NCBI GenBank assembly: GCA_035936415.1
Contig: DASYWD010000543.1
Location: 1 to 58,001 of the forward strand
Length of the DNA: 58,001 nt
Direction: 5' to 3'
DNA from: Longimicrobiaceae bacterium
GTDB taxonomy: Bacteria > Gemmatimonadota > Gemmatimonadetes > Longimicrobiales > Longimicrobiaceae
The translations under genes were made by a program, and so were the position numbers. Positions within the stretch are counted from its first letter, which is position 1. Every line of letters starts with the position of its first letter. The notes beneath the pieces were generated by a model, which was given only the letters and a program-made list of their open reading frames with translations, did no database searches and was not told the DNA's origin. Below are positions 12,472 through 21,556 of this stretch, piece by piece.

Positions 12472-13728
12472 TCAGGCGCAGAGACACCTGTAGGAGGCGT
12501 AGCCTCCCAGGTTCGGGTTCGGCTCCCAGGTCGGCGGGGCTGATGGGTCCGGACGGATCTCCACGAGCGTTTCCAGCAGCGTCTGGAGCGCGACCTGGAT
12601 CTCGATTCGCGCGACCGATGCCCCGGGACAGCGGTGCGCGCCGAAGCCGAAGGCGACGTGCGGGTTCGGCTTGCGGTCGCCCTGGAGCGTGTGCGGATCG
12701 AGGAATGCATCCGGATCACGGTTGGCCGCCTCCAGGAAGAGGACCACCTTCTCGCCGCGCCGGATGGTGCAGCCGTCCGTGGACTCGTCGGCGAAGTGGA
12801 CGTCGCCGGTCGCGTAGCGGACCAGGTACCGGGTGGGGGTCACCATGCGGAGGAGCTCGTCCGTGAGCCGGCGGACCGAGCCGGGGTTCGCCCGGATCCG
12901 CTCGCGCCACGTGCTCCACTCCGGGAGGAGGAGCGGGAGGCCGTTGCCCAGGAGCTTCTGGGTGGTGACCCGCCCCGCCGCGAAAGCCATCATGCACTGG
13001 ATGACGACCTCCTCCTCGTCGTCGAGCCCGCCGTCCCGCAGCAGCGCGCCGATGAGGTCCTCGGAGGGCCTCCCCCCGCGCGCCGCCACCTGGGCGCGGA
13101 AGTAATCGCCCAGGTGGACGATCTCCTCCACCTCCACCTGCAGGTATCCGCTGGTGACGTTGGCGAAGGTCGTCGCCCAGCGCTCCAGCCGCTCCATCTC
13201 GCCGGAGCTCTGCGCGGGGAGCCCCACGATCATCGAGATCGCCTCCATCGAGTAGGGGACGGCGAAGTCACTGACCAAGTCCACCTCGCGCCGCTCGCGG
13301 GCGCGCTCCGCCAGGGCGAGCGCGGCGGCACGGAGCGGGGGGAGGAGCGCGTCCGACCGGCGGGCGAGCTCCTCCAGCACCGCCCGCTGCATCTTCACCT
13401 GCTTCGGGCCGTCGGCGAAGATGATCTGCTTCTGGACCGCGTCCGCGATGAACGAGCGGCGGGCGCCTCGCCGGGGCTGCGGCACCGCGAGCGCGACATC
13501 GGAGACGAAGCGGTCGTCCGAGAGGATCTGCCGCAGCACGGCCTGCCCGGTCACGAGCCAGCAGCGGTTCGCCGGGTCGAAGCTGATCCGGTCGCGCTCC
13601 CGCAGCGCGTCGTAGAGGCCGTGGGGATCCGCGTACCCCTCCACCAGCCCCTTCAGGGTGAGCGGATCCGGAGCAGGCCATGGCCGCTCGCCGCTCATTT
13701 CTCCCCGTCCGTGAACCGCCTCCTGCAT
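12472..13728 (-). CDS. Cytochrome P450
   Basis: 418-residue soluble bacterial P450, last gene of the operon. Landmarks: oxygen-activation helix AGRVTT (251-256), ELLR of the ExxR motif (291-294), and heme loop FGFGAHRCPGA with the iron-binding Cys367. The usual EHTRLR of the C helix is changed to KQVKMQ (109-114), so one heme-propionate contact may differ. ATG at 13728 is chosen because AAGGGG lies six bases upstream; the internal ATG at 13698 has GGGGAG only two bases away. Its redox partners are not encoded here. In NRPS operons such enzymes hydroxylate carrier-bound amino acids or the finished peptide; which applies cannot be told. It follows the M20 gene after 81 bp on the same strand. 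Confidence 0.92.
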   Translation of the reverse strand: MQEAVHGRGEMSGERPWPAPDPLTLKGLVEGYADPHGLYDALRERDRISFDPANRCWLVTGQAVLRQILSDDRFVSDVALAVPQPRRGARRSFIADAVQKQIIFADGPKQVKMQRAVLEELARRSDALLPPLRAAALALAERARERREVDLVSDFAVPYSMEAISMIVGLPAQSSGEMERLERWATTFANVTSGYLQVEVEEIVHLGDYFRAQVAARGGRPSEDLIGALLRDGGLDDEEEVVIQCMMAFAAGRVTTQKLLGNGLPLLLPEWSTWRERIRANPGSVRRLTDELLRMVTPTRYLVRYATGDVHFADESTDGCTIRRGEKVVLFLEAANRDPDAFLDPHTLQGDRKPNPHVAFGFGAHRCPGASVARIEIQVALQTLLETLVEIRPDPSAPPTWEPNPNLGGYASYRCLCA

Positions 13729-13809
13729 CTTGTTCCCCTTTCTCCAAAGAAGTCCGTTCCGCGGCCTTCAGGCGTCTTCGCGAGGCCCCGGGAACGGCGG
13801 CGCGCGGCC

Positions 13810-15066
13810 CTACGGCCGGGGCGCGGCGGCCGTCCCGCTGGTCGCCAGCGCCTGGACCGGGATCCCCCTGGCCACCACCAGCGACGCCTGCACGGAGCGG
13901 ATGAGCGCGGGGTATGCGTCGAACGCGATCCGCGCCTCCCCGAGCTCCAGCCTCTCGCGGGTGGTGTGCGCCAGCGCCTCCCGTCCCGGCGCGAAGCCGA
14001 TCGTCGGAATCCCGTGGGTCCCGCAGGTGTGCCCCCCATCGGTGCCGAACTTCCACGGGCGAATCCCCGGGGCGACCCCCGTGGCGGCGCGGAGGGCCTT
14101 GGCCGCGGCCTGCACCACGGGGTGATCGTCGGGCAGCAGGAAGCCGGGGGTGAAGTTGCTGTCCTCGCTCGCCCACCCCGTCCACGCGCGAAAAGTGGCG
14201 CGGCCGGGGAGCACCTCCACTCGGAGCCCGTCGACCGCCGGCACCCGCTCCGAGAGGCGGGCGCGGATCTCCTGCAGCGCACGGGGCTCGTCCCACCCCG
14301 GCAGGACCCGCAGGTCCAGCGTGACGCGCACGCGGTCGGGGATCACGTTGCCGCTCTTGGGCCAGCACTCGACGACCGTGGGCGTGAGCGTGGCGCGACC
14401 CAGGACGGGGTCCTCCGGCTGCGTCTGGGTCAGCTCCCGGAGTGCCAGGAGAACGTGGGGGAGGACGAGGTTGGGGTTCCGGCCGCATTCGGGCGCGCTG
14501 GCGTGCGCGGCGCGGCCGTGGATGTCCACCGCGAGTTCGGCGTGGCCGCGGTGCCCCGTGCACAGGTCGCCCCCGGTGGCTTCGGCCAGGATCACGGCGC
14601 CGGGGCGGACCCCGCACGACGACATCAGGTGCATCATTCCCCATCCGCCCTTCTCCTCGTGGACCGAGAAGGCCATGAGTAGGTCGCCGGACGGCCGCTC
14701 GTCCACGAACCGGGCGGCGGCGTACACCTGGATGGCCAGCGGGCCCTTCACGTCCATGGCCCCCCGGCCGTGCAGGCACCCGTCCGCCACGGCGCCGCCG
14801 TATGGATCGTGCTCCCACCCGTCCACATCTCCCACGTCTACCACATCCATGTGGGAGGAGAGCATCACCGCGGGGGCACCCTCCGTCCCCGCGATGCAGC
14901 CGATCACGTTCCCGGCGCGGTCGGTCCTCGCCTCGTCGAAGCCCAGCGCCCGCAGCTCCTCGACGATGCGATGCGCCACTTTCCCCTCCTCTCCGGGCAG
15001 GCTGGGGATCCGGATGAGCTCCGCAGCGAACTGGATCGCGCGCTCGAATCCAAGGTCACGTCCCAT
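13810..15066 (-). CDS. M20-family metallohydrolase, YgeY-like
   Basis: 418 residues, a two-zinc amidohydrolase of the ArgE/DapE/CPG2 group. Seen: SHMDVVDVG (H72, D74), RGAMDVKG (D105, bridging), VHEEKGG (catalytic E137 and E138), and late GTDGGHTCGTHGIP carrying the last His ligand. The opening LIRIPSLPGEEGKVAHRI and the C-terminal half most resemble YgeY-type hydrolases. Such enzymes cut amide or carbamoyl bonds of amino acids and small peptides. In this operon it could trim a protecting group from the peptide, hydrolyse an N-acyl or N-carbamoyl intermediate, or act in self-protection. ATG at 15066 lies 15 bp after the ABC gene. A second, broken copy of its 3' end stands at 3937-4168. Confidence 0.88.
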   Translation of the reverse strand: MGRDLGFERAIQFAAELIRIPSLPGEEGKVAHRIVEELRALGFDEARTDRAGNVIGCIAGTEGAPAVMLSSHMDVVDVGDVDGWEHDPYGGAVADGCLHGRGAMDVKGPLAIQVYAAARFVDERPSGDLLMAFSVHEEKGGWGMMHLMSSCGVRPGAVILAEATGGDLCTGHRGHAELAVDIHGRAAHASAPECGRNPNLVLPHVLLALRELTQTQPEDPVLGRATLTPTVVECWPKSGNVIPDRVRVTLDLRVLPGWDEPRALQEIRARLSERVPAVDGLRVEVLPGRATFRAWTGWASEDSNFTPGFLLPDDHPVVQAAAKALRAATGVAPGIRPWKFGTDGGHTCGTHGIPTIGFAPGREALAHTTRERLELGEARIAFDAYPALIRSVQASLVVARGIPVQALATSGTAAAPRP

Positions 15067-15081
15067 GGTCCTGTGCCCCCT

Positions 15082-16857
15082 TCAGGTGTACGAGCGCGCC
15101 TGCATCGAGTAGAGCTCGGCGTAGAGCCCGTCCCGCCGCAGCAGCTCGTCGTGGCCGCCCAGCTCGGTTACGCTCCCCCCGTCGAACACCAGGATGAGGT
15201 CGGCGGAGCGCACCGTGGAGAAGCGGTGCGATACCAGGATGGTGACGGCGCCCCGGGCGGCGCCGAAGCGGGCGGCCCGGGCGTAGCGCTCGAAGAGCGC
15301 GTACTCGGCCAGGGCGTCCAGGCTGGCCGTGGGCTCGTCGAAGAAGGTCACGAGAGGGTCCTCGCGCATCAGGGCCCGGCCCAGCGCCAGCTTCTGCCAC
15401 TGACCGGTGGAGAGGTCCGCGCCGCCCTCCCACCGGGCTCCCAGTTGGGTGTCCACGCCGCCGGGGAGCGCGTCGAGGACGTCCACCGCCCCCGCCCGGT
15501 CCAGCGCCGCGTGCACCGCGGCCCGGTCATCCACCTGGGACAGGTCACCCGCGCCCACGGACTGCTGCGCCGTGAACTCGAGGCGGGCGAAGTCCTGGAA
15601 CGCCGCCGAGAGCCTCTGGCGCCACGCCTCCACCTCGATCTCGGCCAGGGGCACCCCATCCACGAGGATGCGCCCCTCGGTGGGCTCGTACATCCGGCAG
15701 AGGAGCTTCACTACCGTCGTCTTCCCCGCCCCGTTCTCCCCTACCAGGGCGACCACGGCCCCGGCGGGGATGCGGAAGGAGATGTCCCGCAGCGCCCAGT
15801 GCTCGGTGCCGGGATAACGGAACGACACGCGCTCGAAGACGATCCCCTCCTCCAGGCGTGCGGGCGCCGATCGTCCCCCCGGCCGGGCCGCGCCGCGGGC
15901 GTAGTCCTGGAGCCAGAGCATCCGGCCCGCCGCGCGCAGCACCTCGCCGAGACCGGTCACCCGCTGGACCGGCTCGACGACGCTGGCCCTCACCTGCTGG
16001 GCGAGGTAGACGACCATCACCACCTCGCCCACCGTGGCCTGGCCGCGGCTCGCCCTCGAGAGCATCAGCCCCACGGCCCCGAAGAAGCCCGCCAGGAAGA
16101 GCAGGTCGCCCGCACTGTCCAGGAGCGCGACCCGACGTCCCACGGCGAGCCTCGGTCCCCGCGCCTCGTCCCAGGCCTTCCGGAAGCGGGATAGCATCTC
16201 CCGCTCCAGTCCGAACACCCGCAGCTCCATCCCCGCGTTGCGGTCGAACGCGAGCGCCCGGAGCTGGCGGGAACGGCGGGAGGGCGGCGCCGAGCGCTCC
16301 TCGGCAGCCGCGAGCCATCGCTGCTTCACGGCGGCGAGCGGCAGGGCCGGGAGCGCGAAGGGGACCAGCAGGAGCAGCCACGGGCTCACGAACACGAGCG
16401 CCACCAGGGTGCTCAGCCCGCCGACCACCACGTTGGCCGTGTAGATCAGGGAATTGAGCGCGCCGCCCAGGATCCCCTGCTGCTGCCGCAGCAGCTCCAG
16501 GCGGTCCTGGTAGTCGGCGCGTTCGTGGTGCTCCACGCCGGGGAGCCCGGAGGTGACGGTCGTGATCTCCCGGTCCAGGGCGAACCCCACCTCCTCGATC
16601 AGCCGGTTGCGCATCCACCCGCCCGTCCACATGCCGACGAACCACAGGACGCGCGTGGCGGTGATTCCCGCCGCGCCAAGAAGCAGGAGACGGAGGTCCT
16701 GCCGGAGCGCGCCGTCGACCACGAGGCGCAGGAACCAGGCGAACAGCGGGAAACGGAGGAAGCTCAGGGGCTCCAGCAGGAGCCCGATCGAGCGCCAGGG
16801 ATCGGTCCGCCACGCGGTCCGCACCAGCAGGGCGACCGCACGTAGGTGCTCACGCAT
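15082..16857 (-). CDS. ABC exporter half-transporter (TMD-NBD), second subunit
   Basis: 591 residues: N-terminal membrane domain with about six hydrophobic helices (residues about 15-310), then an ATPase with Walker A GENGAGKTT (about 371-379), signature LSTGQWQK (about 482) and Walker B FFDEPTASLD (about 502-511). The signature has T for the second residue of LSGGQ and Walker B has FF before the Asp, whereas the partner upstream has textbook motifs; such asymmetry is usual in heterodimeric exporters. ATG at 16857 (MREHLRAVALLV) lies inside the end of the previous gene, an 8-bp overlap, so earlier start codons are unlikely. Together the two genes should encode the pump that exports the peptide from the cytoplasm and gives self-resistance. 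Confidence 0.9.
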   Translation of the reverse strand: MREHLRAVALLVRTAWRTDPWRSIGLLLEPLSFLRFPLFAWFLRLVVDGALRQDLRLLLLGAAGITATRVLWFVGMWTGGWMRNRLIEEVGFALDREITTVTSGLPGVEHHERADYQDRLELLRQQQGILGGALNSLIYTANVVVGGLSTLVALVFVSPWLLLLVPFALPALPLAAVKQRWLAAAEERSAPPSRRSRQLRALAFDRNAGMELRVFGLEREMLSRFRKAWDEARGPRLAVGRRVALLDSAGDLLFLAGFFGAVGLMLSRASRGQATVGEVVMVVYLAQQVRASVVEPVQRVTGLGEVLRAAGRMLWLQDYARGAARPGGRSAPARLEEGIVFERVSFRYPGTEHWALRDISFRIPAGAVVALVGENGAGKTTVVKLLCRMYEPTEGRILVDGVPLAEIEVEAWRQRLSAAFQDFARLEFTAQQSVGAGDLSQVDDRAAVHAALDRAGAVDVLDALPGGVDTQLGARWEGGADLSTGQWQKLALGRALMREDPLVTFFDEPTASLDALAEYALFERYARAARFGAARGAVTILVSHRFSTVRSADLILVFDGGSVTELGGHDELLRRDGLYAELYSMQARSYT

Positions 16858-18715
16858 GGTGCGCCTCCTCGGCTGTGTGGACGCCGGCCACCTGCACGAT
16901 GGAGAACCGCTCGGACTGCAGCGTGAACATCCCGGCATACCGGCCGCCGGCACGCATCAACTCGTCGTGGGTCCCGTCCTCCACCACCCGGCCTCCATGG
17001 AGCACCACGATCCGGTCCGCGTGTCGGACGCTCGAGAGCCGGTGCGAGACCAGGATGGTAGTGACGCCCCGGGTCACCTCCAGGAACCGCTCGAAGAGCT
17101 CGGTCTCGGCCCGTACGTCGAGGCTGGCGGTCGGCTCGTCGAGGATCAGCAGGCCGGCTCCCCCGCGGACCGCGGTCAGCGCCCGGGCCAGCGCCACCCG
17201 CTGCCACTGCCCCCCGGACAGATCCGCGCCGCCCTCGAACTCGCGGGAGAGCACCGTGTCCCACCCCCCGGGAAGCGCCCCGAGGAGTCCGGCACCCCCG
17301 GCGTCGCGCAGCGCGCCCTCCAACGCCTCGGAATCGTCCAGCAGGGGGAGGTGCCCGAAGGCGACGTTCTCGCGCAGTGGCAGCGGGTAGCGCACGAAGT
17401 CCTGGAAGATGACCCCGATCCTCCCCCGCGCCTGGCGCGGAGACATGCCCCCGTCCACGGTGATGCGCCCCGCATCCGGCTCGTAGAGCCCGCACAGCAG
17501 CTTGATCAGCGTGCTCTTCCCCGCCCCGTTCTCGCCCACGATCGCCAGCGACTGGCCGGCGGGGATCTCCAGCGAGAGCCCGTCCAGGGCGGGCCGCTCC
17601 CGGCCGCGGTAGGTGAACCGCACGCCGTCGAGGCGCAGAGCGACCTTCCCGCCCCGCCCGGCCGGCGGCTCGGCCGGCTCGGCCGGCTCGGCGGGGGACG
17701 CGGAAGGCACCCGCGACCGCAGGCCGGCCGTGCGCTCCGCCACCGCCAGCGACTGGGTGAGCAGCCACCTCCAGTCGCCGATCATCCCCAGGTCGGCGGT
17801 GGCGATGACCGCCTGCATGAAGACGAGCAGCGCCGCGGCGTCGATGTCGCCGCGGCTCGCCGCCAGGCCGAGCGCGCCGAGCACCGCCGCGTGCGAGAGG
17901 GCCAGCGTGAGCGTGGTGGCGGCGGCGAGCCCCTTGTTGGCTCTCCGGCTCCGCCACATCACCCGGAGGGCGTCCATCCAGGCGTCGGCGTACCGCTCCA
18001 CCACCCACCCGCTCAGCCCGAACACCCGGATCTCCTTGGCGGCGGGTGGATCGACCGCGAGCGAGCGCAGGTACTCCGAGCGCCGCATCTTCACCGCGCC
18101 GTCGTTCATGTTGACGCTCACTCCGTTCTCGGTCGCCTTCGCGTCGAGCAGGTTGGTCAGCTGCCAGGCCGCCAGCAGCAGGAGCGGCGCCCACCACTCG
18201 AAGCCCAGGAGCACCACGAACGCACCGATCCCCTGGAGTCGCGTGGTGACGACGCTGGAGAGCGCCGTCATGGTCGTCCAGAGCACGCCGCGCCGGTCCG
18301 CGTCCTGGATGGCCTGCAGCTCGTCGGCGAGCACGGGGTCCTCCAGCGGCGCGAGCCCCGGCGTTCCCAGGGTGGCGCGGGCGACCGTCTGGTGCACCTC
18401 CAGGGCGAACGCGTAGTCGAGCACGCGGGAGAGGTGCGCCACGGCGTTCCCTCCGAGGGCGAGCCCGCCCAGGAAGAGCCCGAGTGCGGCGAGGGCCACT
18501 AGCGTCGGCTGTCCGCCGGCCGAGAGCAGCCCGCTCTCCACCGCGCCGGGGATGGACCGGACGAGCGCGCCGGTCGCCAGGATCACCGCCGTCGGCAGCA
18601 ATCCCATCACGAGGAGCAGGACGCCGAACCCCGCCGCCCGCCAGCGCGCCGCCCTCCAGAGCAGGCCCAGGAGTGCGCGCCACCGCGCGAGGCGATCGAT
18701 CCGTGGATTTGCCAT
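16850..18715 (-). CDS. ABC exporter half-transporter (TMD-NBD), first subunit
   Basis: 621 residues. Membrane domain with six probable helices (e.g. VLLLVMGLLPTAVILATGA near residue 35), linker rich in Pro-Ala-Glu (about 345-360, SASPAEPAEPAEPP), then an ATPase with Walker A GENGAGKST (about 393), signature LSGGQWQRVALARA (about 497) and Walker B LLILDEPTASLD (about 519). ATG at 18715 (MANPRIDRLARW) has AGG nearby upstream and sits 10 bp after the lyase stop. It pairs with the gene it overlaps by 8 bp. Type I exporter of the kind found in peptide-antibiotic clusters; the cargo is inferred from context. Confidence 0.9.
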   Translation of the reverse strand: MANPRIDRLARWRALLGLLWRAARWRAAGFGVLLLVMGLLPTAVILATGALVRSIPGAVESGLLSAGGQPTLVALAALGLFLGGLALGGNAVAHLSRVLDYAFALEVHQTVARATLGTPGLAPLEDPVLADELQAIQDADRRGVLWTTMTALSSVVTTRLQGIGAFVVLLGFEWWAPLLLLAAWQLTNLLDAKATENGVSVNMNDGAVKMRRSEYLRSLAVDPPAAKEIRVFGLSGWVVERYADAWMDALRVMWRSRRANKGLAAATTLTLALSHAAVLGALGLAASRGDIDAAALLVFMQAVIATADLGMIGDWRWLLTQSLAVAERTAGLRSRVPSASPAEPAEPAEPPAGRGGKVALRLDGVRFTYRGRERPALDGLSLEIPAGQSLAIVGENGAGKSTLIKLLCGLYEPDAGRITVDGGMSPRQARGRIGVIFQDFVRYPLPLRENVAFGHLPLLDDSEALEGALRDAGGAGLLGALPGGWDTVLSREFEGGADLSGGQWQRVALARALTAVRGGAGLLILDEPTASLDVRAETELFERFLEVTRGVTTILVSHRLSSVRHADRIVVLHGGRVVEDGTHDELMRAGGRYAGMFTLQSERFSIVQVAGVHTAEEAHHA

Positions 18716-18725
18716 GAGCACCTGT

Positions 18726-20291
18726 TCAGGGTTGATCCGTGTCGGCCCGCCCACCCACAGCCCCCCCGGCCGCGGTCGCTTCCCGATCCGCGGCACGCAC
18801 TTCGCGCCGCGCCGGGAGCGGCGGAAGGTCCTCCGCCAGCGCCCCGGCCACCGCGAGCTCCAGCGCCCGGTCTCCCTCCTGCCACCCCCGGCTCAGGCCG
18901 TCGAGCCGGCGCGCGGCACCCGTCCATTCCCGCCTTAGCTCCGAAGCCGTCCGCCGCAGGGAGGGCTCGGCCGGTCCGCCGCCGTACGCGGCCGCCGCCG
19001 CCACCGCGGCCGGGTCCAGCCCGGCCGTGTCCGCCGCGAGCCCGTGCTCCCGGAGAAGGGCGTCCACCGAGGCGTCGAGCGGCTCTCCACGCCGGTTCGC
19101 CGCGGTGACCACCTCCCCGACGAGGTGGTGCGCGCGGCGGAAGGCGAGGCCGCCGTCCAGCACCAGCCGGTTCGCGAGCTCGGTGGCGGCGGTGAAGCCC
19201 TCCCGCGCACGCCGCCGCATGTTCTCGGGCTGCGGCCGTGCGCCGGCCACGAGGAGCCGCGTGAGCACGACCGCTTCCGTCAGCTGCTCCAGGGCGCCCC
19301 AGAGAGGCTTCACTCCCTCCGTCCCGACGGCGACCGAGTTGCTGAACGGGGTGGCGTGCATGGCCATGGCCGCGGCGGTGAGGGCGCCCAGCGGCGCCCC
19401 GGCGCGGCCCTTGACGTGCTCCAGGAGGAAGACATTGCGCTTCTGCGGCATCATGGAGCTGGAGCCGACCAGCCGGTCCGGGAAGCGGACCAGGTCGAAC
19501 TCCGCCGTGCTCCAGAGCTGCAGGTCCGTGGCGAGCCGGCTCAGCGTCGCGCCCAGCACGGTCCCGGCCGCGAGGAGGCGCAGCACCATGTCGCGCGACG
19601 CCACGGAGTCGATCGAGTGCAGGACGCCGTCCGAGAAGCCCAGGAGCCGCGCGGTCCGCCCGGTGTCGATCGGTACGGTCGTCCCCCCCGCCGCCCCCGC
19701 GCCGAGCGGGCACCGGGCCAGGTCGGCGGCGACCGCCTCGATCCCGTGCAGGTCGCGCAGGAGGGCGACCGCGACCCCGGCGAGGTAGTGCCCGTAGGTC
19801 ACCGGCAGCGCGGCCTGGTAGTGGGTGTAGACCGGCATCGTCGTGCGTGCGTACCGCTCCGCGCGGCGGACGAGGACGGCCAGCAGTCGGAGCACCTCGC
19901 GGACGAACCGGTGGTACACGCCCCGCAGCCGCAGCCGCAGCACCGTCGCACTCATGTCGTTGCGCGACCGGCCGAGGTGGACCGCGCCGCCGGTCGCCTC
20001 CCCGAGCGTCTCGATCAGCCAGTGCTCGTAGAGGAGATAGAGCCCGCGCGGCGCGGGCCTTCCCCTGAGCGGCGCGTAGTCCGCGGCGACGAGCTGGTCC
20101 GTCGCGGCCAGCAGACGCCGCCCGGTACCGCGGGGAAGGATTCCCACCTCCATCAGCATGACGAGGTGCGCCCGGTCGATCCGGACGTAGAACGGCAGCT
20201 CCTCGCGGATCTCCCGGTCGGCGTCGTCGCCGAAGACGATCCGCCTCGCGCGCCAGTCCAGCGGCTCCCGGATCCGTCCGGTGTCCTCCAT
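18726..20291 (-). CDS. Argininosuccinate-lyase-like enzyme
   Basis: 521 residues of the fumarase/aspartase superfamily, closest in pattern to argininosuccinate lyase: GRSRNDMSATVLRL (about 107-120), THYQAALPV (156-164) with the catalytic His region, and the mobile-loop signature GSSSMMPQKRN (276-286) with the catalytic serine. It is longer than housekeeping ArgH (about 460). These enzymes release fumarate from N-aspartyl adducts and leave a free amine or amidine. With a GHMP kinase and a cysteine-synthase-like enzyme beside it, the likely role is cleaving an aspartate adduct to give 2,3-diaminobutyrate or 2,3-diaminopropionate, as proposed for friulimicin-type clusters; the alternative is forming a guanidino group after the carbamoyltransferase. 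No argininosuccinate synthetase is present. ATG at 20291 overlaps the preceding stop by one base (TGATG). Confidence 0.87.
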   Translation of the reverse strand: MEDTGRIREPLDWRARRIVFGDDADREIREELPFYVRIDRAHLVMLMEVGILPRGTGRRLLAATDQLVAADYAPLRGRPAPRGLYLLYEHWLIETLGEATGGAVHLGRSRNDMSATVLRLRLRGVYHRFVREVLRLLAVLVRRAERYARTTMPVYTHYQAALPVTYGHYLAGVAVALLRDLHGIEAVAADLARCPLGAGAAGGTTVPIDTGRTARLLGFSDGVLHSIDSVASRDMVLRLLAAGTVLGATLSRLATDLQLWSTAEFDLVRFPDRLVGSSSMMPQKRNVFLLEHVKGRAGAPLGALTAAAMAMHATPFSNSVAVGTEGVKPLWGALEQLTEAVVLTRLLVAGARPQPENMRRRAREGFTAATELANRLVLDGGLAFRRAHHLVGEVVTAANRRGEPLDASVDALLREHGLAADTAGLDPAAVAAAAAYGGGPAEPSLRRTASELRREWTGAARRLDGLSRGWQEGDRALELAVAGALAEDLPPLPARREVRAADREATAAGGAVGGRADTDQP

Positions 20292-21556
20292 CAGCCACCT
20301 CCCTCCCCCACGCCCGCCCGGGGCGCGGCAGCGGGCGCGTCGACGACGATGCGGATGCCGTCTCGGGCGTCCGCTGCGGTGCGCGCCGCGGCGTCGAGCC
20401 GCTCGGCGCAGGCGATCACGTGGCCGATTCGGTCGCGGAAGTCCTCGTGGATGGAGAGCTCGTCCCCCGGGCGGCGGTACAGGCTCACGTGGGCGACGCC
20501 GACGCGGTCGAGCGCGCCGGCCGCTCCGTGCACCGCCGCGAGCCGCCCCGCACGGGGCGCGAAGAGGAAGCGGATGGATGCATGCCGGCGCCGGCGCGGG
20601 GCGAGATCCGGCACCTGGCCCACCGTCAGCCGGAGGGTCTCCCGGATCAGGTCGATCCCCTGGGCGCAGCGGACCAGCTCGGGGATGAACCCACCCGCCA
20701 GGCGCGGGTTCACCTCGATGGGGACGGCCCGGCCGTCCCGCACCCGCAGCTCCCAGTGGAGCGGGCCCCAGCCCAGGCCGAGAAGCCCGGTGGCGCGCAC
20801 GACGGTGTCGGCGAGAGTACGGGCCAGCTCGGGGGAGACGTCGGCCGGGTAGTCGTGCCCCGCCTCCACGAAGAACGGCGGACTCCCCAGGTGCTTGCGG
20901 GTGATCCCGACCACCCGGCCGGAGAAGACCTCGACGGAGAACTCGTCGCCGGGCACGAGCGATTCCACCAGCACCCGCCGCTCCTCACCCTCGCCCGACG
21001 CGAAGATCGACAGTGCGTGGCTCTCCACCTCGCCGGCGTCGGCGCACGCCCGGACTCCCACGCTTCCGCTTCCATCCACCGGCTTGACCACCACGGGAAA
21101 GCCGAGCTCCCGCGCTGCGGCCGCGGCCGGGAACGCGGATGTGGCCACCCGGAACGCCGGCACCGGAACCCCGGCGGCGGCGAGCACCTCGCGCTGGCGC
21201 GATTTGTCTCGAGCGGCCCGAACGCACCCCGCGTCCGGCCCCGGGAGGCCGAACCGCGCGGCCAGGGCCGCCGCGGTGGCGACGTAGTACTCCGAGCTGG
21301 AGGTGATCCCGGCCACTCCGGCGCTCCCCCCGAACCGGCGCTGGATCAGGGCGTACAGCTCGTCCTCCCCGACCCGCGGCACGACCACCACCTCCGGCGC
21401 GCCCTCCTCGGCGAGGTACGCGTACTTCTCCGGCCTGGCGGTGACCAGGACCGGGCTGAAGCCCATGCTTCGGGCGGTCCGCACGAAGGTGCGCCCCGTC
21501 CCGCTCGTGTTGCTCTCGATGAAGAGCAGCACCCTGCGCGTCGGTTCCCGGCTCAT
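20291..21556 (-). CDS. ATP-grasp ligase
   Basis: 421 residues. The N-terminal Rossmann-like part (MSREPTRRVLLFIESNTSGTG) is followed by an ATP-grasp domain: DKSRQREVLAAAGVPVP, FPVVVKPVDGSGSVGV (nucleotide-binding lysine loop), RVLVESLVPGDEFSVEVF, and the metal-binding EVNPRLAGGF. ATP-grasp enzymes join a carboxylate, through an acyl-phosphate, to an amine or other nucleophile. Close relatives are often fused or adjacent to argininosuccinate-lyase-like proteins, and here the lyase gene overlaps it by one base. Candidate roles: replacing argininosuccinate synthetase by attaching aspartate to a ureido group, or attaching an amino acid to the side-chain amine of a diamino acid. ATG at 21556 overlaps the synthase stop by four bases (ATGA). 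Fold certain, reaction unknown. Confidence 0.85.
   Translation of the reverse strand: MSREPTRRVLLFIESNTSGTGRTFVRTARSMGFSPVLVTARPEKYAYLAEEGAPEVVVVPRVGEDELYALIQRRFGGSAGVAGITSSSEYYVATAAALAARFGLPGPDAGCVRAARDKSRQREVLAAAGVPVPAFRVATSAFPAAAAARELGFPVVVKPVDGSGSVGVRACADAGEVESHALSIFASGEGEERRVLVESLVPGDEFSVEVFSGRVVGITRKHLGSPPFFVEAGHDYPADVSPELARTLADTVVRATGLLGLGWGPLHWELRVRDGRAVPIEVNPRLAGGFIPELVRCAQGIDLIRETLRLTVGQVPDLAPRRRRHASIRFLFAPRAGRLAAVHGAAGALDRVGVAHVSLYRRPGDELSIHEDFRDRIGHVIACAERLDAAARTAADARDGIRIVVDAPAAAPRAGVGEGGG

Noticed and set aside
18716-18796. Earlier start for the first ABC subunit
   Set aside because: It would overlap the lyase gene by over 60 bp and adds a basic, non-membrane leader; MANPRIDR at 18715 fits family starts and operon spacing.
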